Origin: Halocaridina rubra
Taxonomy: Eukaryota > Arthropoda > Malacostraca > Decapoda > Atyidae
Assembly: GCA_037179515.1 (NCBI GenBank)
Contig: JAXCGZ010009856.1
Span: 1-64,000, forward strand
Length of the DNA stretch: 64,000 nt
Direction of reading: 5' to 3'
The notes below the pieces were generated by a model. That model was not told the origin of the DNA. It worked only from the letters and a program-made list of their open reading frames with translations, and did no database searches. Positions within the stretch are counted from its first letter, which is position 1; every line of letters begins with the position of its first letter. This document shows positions 55,551-64,000 of this stretch, piece after piece. Made by a program: the position numbers and the translations under genes.

Positions 55551-57953
55551 ATCTGCTATACTTAGGAATGAACGCATTCAAACTGAATGCCAGTATGTTC
55601 ATATTACAGATGCCCCAACCTCACTCGTGGCTTCATTTTAGCATTTAATTCAATTCCCAATCTCATTCGGGCCATGAAATAATCTAATAAGCACATTACA
55701 TATGTGAAAACATGTATCATTTTTTACACGGACCGGGACTCGAACCTAGGACTTATGATTACTAAGTCAAGGCACTACCACTACACCACAGAAGCTTAAA
55801 ATGAATCCAACCTTATATCTTATACCTGCTATACTTAGAAATGAACGCATTCTAACTGAATGCCACTATAATGTTCATATTACAGATTCCCCAACCTCAT
55901 TCGTGGCTTAATTTTAGCATTTATTTCAATTCCCAATCTCATTCGGGCCATGAAATGATCTATTAAGCACAATACATATGTGAAAACATGAATCATTTCT
56001 TACCCCGACCGGGACTCGAACCTAGGACTTATGATTACTAAGTCAAGGCGCTACCACTACACCACAGAAGGTTAAAAGGAATCCAACCTTATAGCTTATA
56101 TCTGCTATACTTAGGAATGAATGCATTCTAACTGAATGCCAGTATGTTCATATTACAGATTCCCCAACCTCACTCGTGGTTTCATTTTAGCATTTAATTC
56201 AATTCCCAATCTCATTCGGGCCATGAAATAATCTATTAAGGACATTACATATGTGAAAACATGAATCATTTTTTACCCCGACCGGGACTCGAACCTAGGA
56301 CTTGTGATTACTAAGTCATGGCACTACCACTACACCACAGAAGGTTAAAAGGAATCCAACCTTATAGCTTATATCTGCTATACTTAGGAATGAACGCATT
56401 CTAACTGAATGCCACTATGTTCATATTACAGATTCCAAAGCCTTACCCATGGCTTCATTTTAGCATTTAATTCAATTCCCAATCTCATTCGGGCCATGAA
56501 ATAATCTGTTAAGGACATTACATATGTGAAAACATGAATCATTTCTTACCCCGACCGGGACTCGAACCTAGGACTTATGATTACTAAGTCAAGGCACTAC
56601 CACTACACCACAGAAGGTTAAAAGGAATCCAACCTTATAGCTTATATCTGCTATACTTAGGAATGAACGCATTCTAACTGAATGCCACTATGTTCATATT
56701 ACAGATTCCCCAACCTCACTAGCGGCTTCATTTTAGCATTTAATTCAATTCCCATTCTCATTCGGGCCATAAAATAATCTGTTAAGCACATTACATATGT
56801 GAAAACATGAATCATTTTTTACCCCGACTGGGATTCGAACCTAGGACTTATGATTACTAAGTCAAGGCGCTACCACTACACCACAGAAGGTTAAAAGGAA
56901 TCCAATCTTGTAGCTTATATCTGCTATACTTAGAAATAACGGCATTCTAATTGAATGCCACTGTGTTCATATTACAGATTTCCCAACCTCACTCGTGGCT
57001 TTATTTTAGCATTTAATTCAATTCCAATCTCATTCGAGCCATAAAATAATCTATTAAGCACATTTCATATGTGAAAACATGAATCATTTTTTACCCCTAC
57101 CGGGACTCGAACCTAGGACTTATGATTACTAAGTCAAGGCGCTACCACTACACCACAGAAGGTTAAAAGGAATCCAACCTTATAGCTTATATATGCTATA
57201 CTTAGGAATGAACGCATTCTAACTGAATGCCACTATGTTCATATTACAGATTTCCCAACCTCACTCGTGGCTTCATTTTAGCATTTAATTCAATTCCCAA
57301 TCTCATTCGGGCCATGAAATAATCTATTAAGCACATTACATATATGAAAACATGAATCATATTTTACCCCGACCGGGACTCGAGCCTAGGACTTGTGATT
57401 ACTAAGTCAAGGCGCTACCACTACACCATAGAAGGTTAAAAGGAATCCAACCTTATAGCTTATATCTGTTATACTTAGGAATGAATGCATTCTAACTAAA
57501 TGCAACTATGTTCATAATACAGATTCCCCAACCTCACTCGTGGCTTCATTTTAGCATTTAAGTCAATTCCCAATCTCATTCGGGCCATGAAATAATCTAT
57601 TAAGCAAATTACATATGTGAAAACATGAAATATTTTTTACACCGACCGGGACTCGAACCTAGGACTAATGATTACTAAGTCAAGGCACTACCACTACACC
57701 ACAGAAGCTTAAAAGGAATCCAACCTTATAATTTACATCTGCTATACTTAGGAATGAACGCATTCTAACTGAATGCCACTATAATGTTCATATTACAGAT
57801 TCCCCAACCTCACTCGTGGTTTCATTTTAGCATTTAATTCAATTCCCAATCTTATTCGGGCCATGAAATAATCTATTAAGCACATTACATATGTGAAAAC
57901 ATGAATCATTTTTCACCCCGACCGGGACTCGAACCTAGAACTTATGATTACTA

Positions 57954-58287
57954 AGTCAAGGCGCTACCACTACACCACAGAAGGTTAAAAGGAATCCAAT
58001 CTTGTAGCTTATATCTGCTATACTTAGAAATAACGGCATTCTAATTGAATGCCACTGTGTTCATATTACAGATTTCCCAACCTCACTCGTGGCTTTATTT
58101 TAGCATTTAATTCAATTCCAATCTCATTCGAGCCATAAAATAATCTATTAAGCACATTTCATATGTGAAAACATGAATCATTTTTTACCCCTACCGGGAC
58201 TCGAACCTAGGACTTATGATTACTAAGTCAAGGCGCTACCACTACACCACAGAAGGTTAAAAGGAATCCAACCTTATAGCTTATATC
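57954..58287. repeat. 1.2-monomer patch copied from 56860-57193
   Basis: The rare string 'tccaatcttgtag' with 'aataacggc' occurs at 56901 and again at 57995, 1094 bp on, with 'ctttattttagc' and 'catttcat' following in both. The flanks belong to other subfamilies. Confidence 0.8.
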
Positions 58288-58399
58288 TGCTATACTTAGG
58301 AAGAAACGCATTCTAACTGAATGCCACTATGTTCATATTACAGATTCCCCAACCTCACTCATGGCATCATTTTAGCATTTAATTCAATTCCCAATCTCA

Positions 58400-60200
58400 T
58401 TCGAGCCATGAAATAATCTATTAAGCATATTACATATGTGAAAACATGAATCATTTTTTACCCCAACCGGACTCGAACCTAGGACTTATGATTACTAAGT
58501 CAAGGCGCTACCACAACACCACAGAAGCTTAAAAGGAATCCAACCTTATAGCTTATATCTGCTATACTTAGGAATGAACGCATTCTAACTGAATGCCACT
58601 ATGTTCATATTACAGATTCCCCAACCTCACTCGTGGCTTCATTTTAGCATTTAATTCAATTCCCAATCTCATTCGGGCCATGAAATAATCTATTAAGCAC
58701 ATTACATATGTGAAAACATGAATCATTTCTTACCCTGACTGGGACTCGAACCTAGTACTTATGATTACTAAGTCAAGGCGCTACCACTACACCACAGAAG
58801 GTTAAAAGGAATCCAACCTTATAGCTTATATCTGCTATACTTAGGAATGAACGCATTCAAACTGAATGCCACTATGTTCATATTACAGATTCCCCAACCT
58901 CACTCGTGGCTTCATTTTAGCATTTAATTCAATTCCCAATCTCATTCGGGACATGAAATAATCTATTAAGCACATTACATATGTGAAAACATGTATCATT
59001 TTTTACACGGACAGGGACTCGAACCTAGGACTTATGATTACTAAGTCAATGCACTACCACTACACCACAGAAGCTTAAAAGGAATCCAACCTTATAGCTT
59101 ATATCTGCTATACTTAGGAATGAACTCATTCTAACTGAATGCCACTATGTTCATATTACAGATTCCCCAACCTCGCTCATGGCATCATTTTAGCATTTAA
59201 TTTAATTCCCAATCTCATTCGGGCCATGAAATAATCTATTAAGCACATTACATATATGAAAACATGAATTGTTTTTTACCCCGACCGGGACTCGAACCTA
59301 GGAATTATGATTACTAAGTCAAGGCGCTACCACTACACCACAGAAGGTTAAAAGGAATCCAACCAAAAAGCTTACATCTGCTATACTTAGGAATGAACGC
59401 ATTCTAACTGAATGCCACTATGTTCATATTACAGATTCCCCAAACTAACTCGTGGCTTCATTTTAGCATTTAATTCAATTCCCAATCTCGTTCGGGCCAT
59501 GAAATAATCTTAAGCACATTACATATGTGAAAACATGAATCATATTTTACCCCGACCGGGACTCGAACCTAGGACTTATGATTACTAGGTCAAGGCGCTA
59601 ACACTACACCACAGAAGGTTAAAAGGAATCCAACCTTATAGCTTATATCTGCTATACTTAGGAATGACCGCATTCTAACTGAATGCCACTATGTTGATAT
59701 TACAGATTCCCCAACCTCACTCGTGGCTTCATTTTAGCATTTAATTCAATTCCCAATCTTATTCGGGCCATGAAATAATCTAATAAGCACATTACATATA
59801 TGAAAACATGAATCGTTTTTAACTCTGACAAGGACTCGAACCTAGGACTTATGATTACTAAGTCAAGGCGCTACCACTACACCACAGAAGGTTAAAAGGA
59901 ATCCAACCTTATAACTTATATCTGCTATACTTAGAAATGAACGCATTCTAACTGAATGCCACTATGTTCATATTACAGATTCCCCAATCTCATTCGTGGC
60001 TTCATTTTAGCATTTAATTCAGTTCCCAATCTCATTCGGGCCATGAAGTAATCTATTAAGTACATTACATATGTGAAAACATGAATCATTTTTTACCCCT
60101 ACCGGGACTCGAACCTAGGACTTATGATTACTAAGTCAAGGCGCTACCACTACACCACAGAAGGTTAAAAGGAATCCAACCTTATAGCTTATATCTGCTA
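58400..60200. repeat. 17-monomer-offset segment, right copy
   Basis: Partner of 53760-55550. It begins abruptly at about 58395 after a 'ggaagaaacg' and 'catggcatc' monomer and ends at about 60200, where 'attctaactg' replaces 'attcaaactg'. Confidence 0.82.
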
Positions 60201-63200
60201 TACTTAGGAATGAACGCATTCTAACTGAATGCCACTATGTTCATATTACAGATTCCCCAACCTCACTCGTGGCTTCATTTTAGCATTTAATTCAATTCCC
60301 AATCTCATTCGGGACATGAAATAATCTATTAGGCACATTACATATGTGAAAACATGAATCATTTTTTACCAAAACCGGGACTCGAACCTAGGGCTAATGA
60401 TTACTAAGTCAAGGCACTACCACTACACCACAGAAGGTTAAAAGGAATCCAACCTTGTAGCTTATATCTGCTATACTTAGGAATGAACGCATTCTAACTG
60501 AATGCCACTATGTTCATATTACAGATTCCCCAATCTCATTCGTGGCTTCATTTTAGCATTTAATTCAATTCCCAATCTCATTCGATCCATGAAATAATCT
60601 ATTAAGCACATTACATATGTGAAAACATGAATCATTTTTTACCCCTACCGGGACTCGAACCTAGGACTTATGATTACTAAGTCAAGGCGCTACCACTACA
60701 CCACAGAAGGTTAAAAGGAATCCAACCTTATAGCTTATATGTGCTATGCTTAGGAATGAACGCATTCTAACTGAATGCCACTATGTTCATATTACAGATT
60801 TCCCAACCTCACTCGTGGCTTCATTTTAGCATTTAATTCAATTCCCAATCTCATTCGGGCCATGAAATAATCTATTAAGCACATTACATAAGTGAAAACA
60901 TGAATCATATTTTACCCCGACCGGGACTCGAACCTAGGACTTGTGATTACTAAGTCAAGGCGCTGCTACTACACCATAGAAGGTTAAAAGGAATCCAACC
61001 TTATAGCTTATATCTGTTATACTTAGGAATGAATGCATTCTAACTAAATGCAACTTTGTTCATAATACAGATTCCCCAACCTCACTCGTGGCTTCATTTT
61101 AGCATTTAAGTCAATTCCCAATCTCATTCGGGCCATGAAATAATCTATTAAGCAAATTACATATGTGAAAACATGAAATATTTTTTACACCGACCGGGAC
61201 TCGAACCTAGGACTTATGATTACTAAGTCAAGGCACTACCACTACACCACAGAAGCTTAAAAGGAATCCAGCCTTATAATTTACATCTGCTATACTTAGG
61301 AATGAACGCATTCTAACTGAATGCCACTATAATGTTCATATTACAGATTCCCCAACCTCACTCGTGGTTTCATTTTAGCATTTAATTCAATTCCCAATCT
61401 CATTCGGGCCATGAAATAATCTATTAAGCACATTACATATGAGAAAACATGAATCATTTTTCACCCCGACCGGGACTCGAACCTAGAACTTATGATTACT
61501 AAGTCAAGGCACTACCACTACACCACAGAAGCTTAAAAGGAATCCAACCTTATAGCCTATATCTGCTATACTTAGGAAGAAACGCATTCTAACTGAATGC
61601 CACTATGTTCATATTACAGATTCCCCAACCTCACTCATGGCATCATTTTAGCATTTAATTCAATTCCCAATCTCATTCGGGCCATGAAATAATCTATTAA
61701 GCACATTACTAATATGAAAACATGAATCATTTCTTACCCTGACCGGGACTCGCACCTAGTACTTATGATTACTAAGTCAAGGCGCTACCACTACACCACA
61801 GAAGGTTAAAAGGAATCCAACCTTATAGCTTATATCTGCTATACTTAGGAATGAACGCATTCAAACTGAATGCCAGTATGTTCATATTACAGATGCCCCA
61901 ACCTCACTCGTGGCTTCATTTTAGCATTTAATTCAATTCCCAATCTCATTCTGGCCATGAAATAATCTAATAAGCACATTACATATGTGAAAACATGTAT
62001 CATTTTTTACACGGACCGGGACTCGAACCTAGGACTTATAATTACTAAGTCAAGGCACTACCACTACACCACAGAAGCTTAAAAGGAATCCAACCTTATA
62101 TCTTATATCTGCTATACTTAGGAATGAATGCATTCTAACTGAATGCCACTATAATGTTCATATTACAGATTCCCCAACCTCATTCGTGGCTTCATTTTAG
62201 CATTTATTTCAATTCCCAATCTCATTCGGGCCATGAAATGATCTATTAAGCACAATACATATGTGAAAACATGAATCATTTCTTACCCCGACCGGGACTC
62301 GAACCTAGGACTTATGATTACTAAGTCAAGGCGCTACCACTACACCACAGAAGGTTAAAAGGAATCCAACCTTATAGCTTATATCTGCTATACTTAGGAA
62401 TGAATGCATTCTAACTGAATGCCACTATGTTCATATTACAGATTCCCCAACCTCACTCGTGGTTTCATTTTAGCATTTAATTCAATTCCCAATCTCATTC
62501 GGGCCATGAAATAATCTATTAAGGACATTACATATGTGAAAACATGAATCATTTTTTACCCCGACCGGGACTCGAACCTAGGACTTGTGATTACTAAGTC
62601 AAGGCACTACCACTACACCACAGAAGGTTAAAAGGAATCCAACCTTATAGCTTATATCTGCTATACTTAGGAATGAACGCATTCTAACTGAATGCCACTA
62701 TGTTCATATTACAGATTCCAAAGCCTTACCCATGGCTTCATTTTAGCATTTAATTCAATTCCCAATCTCATTCGGGCCATGAAATAATCTGCTAAGGACA
62801 TTACATATGTGAAAACATGAATCATTTCTTACCCCGACCGGGACTCGAACCTAGGACTTATGATTACTAAGTCAAGGCACTACCACTACACCACAGAAGG
62901 TTAAAAGGAATCCAACCTTATAGCTTATATCTGCTATACTTAGGAATGAACGCATTCTAACTGAATGCCACTATGTTCATATTACAGATTCCCCAACCTC
63001 ACTAGCGGCTTCATTTTAGCATTTAATTCAATTCCCATTCTCATTCGGGCCATAAAATAATCTGTTAAGCACATTACATATGTGAAAACATGAATCATTT
63101 TTTACCCCGACTGGGATTCGAACCTAGGACTTATGATTACTAAGTCAAGGCGCTACCACTACACCACAGAAGGTTAAAAGGAATCCAATCTTGTAGCTTA

Positions 63201-63823
63201 TATCTGCTATACTTAGAAATAACGGCATTCTAATTGAATGCCACTGTGTTCATATTACAGATTTCCCAACCTCACTCGTGGCTTTATTTTAGCATTTAAT
63301 TCAATTCCAATCTCATTCGAGCCATAAAATAATCTATTAAGCACATTTCATATGTGAAAACATGAATCATTTTTTACCCTTACCGGGACTCGAACCTAGG
63401 ACTTATGATTACTAAGTCAAGGCGCTACCACTACACCACAGAAGGTTAAAAGGAATCCAACCTTATAGCTTATATATGCTATACTTAGGAATGAACGCAT
63501 TCTAACTGAATGCCACTATGTTCATATTACAGATTTCCCAACCTCACTCGTGGCTTCATTTTAGCATTTAATTCAATTCCCAATCTCATTCGGGCCATGA
63601 AATAATCTATTAAGCACATTACATATATGAAAACATGAATCATATTTTACCCCGACCGGGACTCGAGCCTAGGACTTGTGATTACTAAGTCAAGGCGCTA
63701 CCACTACACCATAGAAGGTTAAAAGGAATCCAACCTTATAGCTTATATCTGTTATACTTAGGAATGAATGCATTCTAACTAAATGCAACTATGTTCATAA
63801 TACAGATTCCCCAACCTCACTCG

Positions 63824-64000
63824 TGGCTTCATTTTAGCATTTAAGTCAATTCCCAATCTCATTCGGGCCATGAAATAATCTATTAAGCAAATTACATATG
63901 TGAAAACATGAAATATTTTTTACACCGACCGGGACTCGAACCTAGGACTTATGATTACTAAGTCAAGGCACTACCACTACACCACAGAAGCTTAAAAGGA
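63824..64000 (-). repeat. Partial monomer at the right edge
   Basis: This is the first 177 bp of a 'atttaagtc' and 'caaattac' subfamily monomer, cut by the window end within 'cttaaaagga'. The array continues beyond the window. Confidence 0.97.
63921..63991 (-). pseudogene. Last tRNA-like segment in the window
   Basis: This is a complete 71-nt copy with intact A and B boxes. Its acceptor ends read GCTTCTG and TCGGTGT because it belongs to the 'aagctt' and 'acaccg' subfamilies. The host monomer starts at 63824 and is cut by the window edge after 177 bp. Confidence 0.8.

Larger units (their letters stand above)
50981..56440. repeat. 20-monomer higher-order interval (5460 bp)
   Basis: This is bounded by successive 'ccttacccat' junction variants at 50981 and 56441; 'actagcgg' at 51258 and 56718 gives the same 5460-bp offset. 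The first 1.1 kb after each marker keeps the same monomer order. At about 52.14 kb this copy skips two monomers ('caaattac' and 'tagaactt' types) that the next copy keeps. Confidence 0.85.
56441..62723. repeat. 23-monomer higher-order interval (6283 bp)
   Basis: The next 'ccttaccc' marker is at 62724 and 'actagcgg' is at 63001, both 6283 bp on. The stretch 55570-57717 corresponds to 61853-64000 at this offset, including the private 'cagtatg' variant at 55591 and 61874. Confidence 0.85.
1..64000. repeat. 273-bp tRNA-derived satellite array (about 234 monomers)
   Basis: The same sequence recurs every 273 bp from the first base to the last, always in the same orientation. Starts of the recurring 'ggcttcatttt' phase at 11, 284, 557, 829, 1102 and 1378 give spacings of 273, 273, 272, 273 and 276. 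The 272-bp copies carry a one-base loss in 'caattcccaatc'; the 276-bp copies carry a three-base gain ('ctataatg' for 'ctatg'). The consensus is about 38.5% G+C with seven CpG sites. Neighbouring monomers differ by several to about twenty substitutions, while copies many monomers apart can be nearly identical, which is higher-order organisation. Nothing else is inserted and both edges cut a monomer, so the array is longer than the window. Such arrays are typical of pericentromeric, centromeric or subtelomeric heterochromatin; which one applies here cannot be told. Confidence 0.99.
1..64000. other. No protein-coding gene in the window
   Basis: I translated the consensus monomer in six frames by locating stops. 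On the plus strand, TAG and TGA (in 'cctaggacttatgatt'), TAA in 'actaagtc' and TAA in 'ggttaaaagg' fall in three different frames. On the minus strand, stops in the same 60 bp likewise cover all three frames. The monomer is a multiple of three (91 codons), so each stop recurs in frame in the next copy, and only one-base indels or lost stops could make slightly longer open stretches. No codon bias, start context or domain-like sequence is visible. Any short open frame is a shadow of the repeat. Confidence 0.95.

Noticed and set aside
1..64000. Open reading frames in any strand
   Set aside because: All six frames of the 273-bp consensus contain stops, which recur every 91 codons; open stretches are repeat shadows with no coding signs.
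1..64000. A tandem cluster of functional tRNA genes
   Set aside because: The promoter boxes and T and D arms look right, but the acceptor stem pairs at only 5 of 7 positions, mostly G:U, the anticodon arm is displaced with no variable loop, and many copies are further damaged. A covariance-model score would settle it.
1..64000. CRISPR array
   Set aside because: Repeats are 273 bp and directly contiguous, with no unique spacers.
1..64000. 5S rDNA-type repeat
   Set aside because: The internal control elements are the A/B boxes of type 2 genes; there is no 5S C box or 120-bp 5S-like sequence.
1..64000. Telomeric or microsatellite repeats
   Set aside because: 'cttagg' and short A or T runs occur once per monomer, never in tandem.

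Overview
The whole 64,000-base window is one uninterrupted head-to-tail array of a single satellite DNA. The monomer is 273 bp (272-276 bp in nearly all copies, about 38.5% G+C in my hand consensus), so about 234 copies are present, all in the same orientation. Both window edges fall inside the array: the first complete monomer in my phase starts at 11, and the last partial one starts at 63824. I see no protein-coding gene, rRNA, CRISPR array, inserted transposon, inversion or non-satellite spacer. Because 273 bp is exactly 91 codons, a stop in the consensus recurs in frame in every monomer, and the consensus has stops in all six frames. This is eukaryotic heterochromatin-type DNA. The sequence does not identify the species.

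The notable content is inside the monomer. About 71 bp of each copy, read on the minus strand, is a degenerate tRNA. It has an RNA polymerase III A box (TGGTGTAGTGG) and B box (GGTTCGAGTCC) that fit the eukaryotic consensus, 31 bp apart, a fully pairable D arm, a standard T loop and a discriminator-like A. Its acceptor stem is weak and its anticodon arm is displaced about 3 nt. A TTTT tract lies 15 nt downstream, so each monomer looks like an 89-nt potential Pol III unit followed by about 180 bp of unrelated body. The array is therefore a tRNA-derived (possibly SINE-derived) satellite with roughly 234 same-strand candidate TFIIIC sites, many of them damaged in different ways.

Layout. 0.28-10 kb: two diverged copies of a block about 25 monomers apart (offset about 6.83 kb). 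10.2-16.7 kb: a region largely collinear with 41.0-47.8 kb; it contains the one grossly truncated monomer (junction at 12780). 16.8-19.0 kb and 22.06-24.25 kb: recent local duplications of 4 and 2 monomers. 25.95-35.24 kb: two adjacent near-identical 17-monomer higher-order units (4645 bp each). 37.98-43.4 kb: a 14-monomer spacing. 44.8-47.8 kb: the long-range copy of 13.6-16.7 kb. 50.98-64 kb: blocks repeating at 20 and 23 monomers, a 17-monomer offset pair (53.76-55.55 and 58.40-60.20 kb), and a short conversion-like patch at 54.3 kb.

The variants that define monomer subfamilies are dominated by CG to TG/CA changes at the seven consensus CpGs, which is what methylated cytosines leave behind. 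The picture is a methylated, actively recombining satellite whose monomer derives from a Pol III gene. Whether any copy is transcribed or bound by TFIIIC cannot be told from sequence alone. Repeat-level coordinates were read by eye from diagnostic variants, so block edges are good to tens of bases; the listed offsets were measured at matching marker bases.
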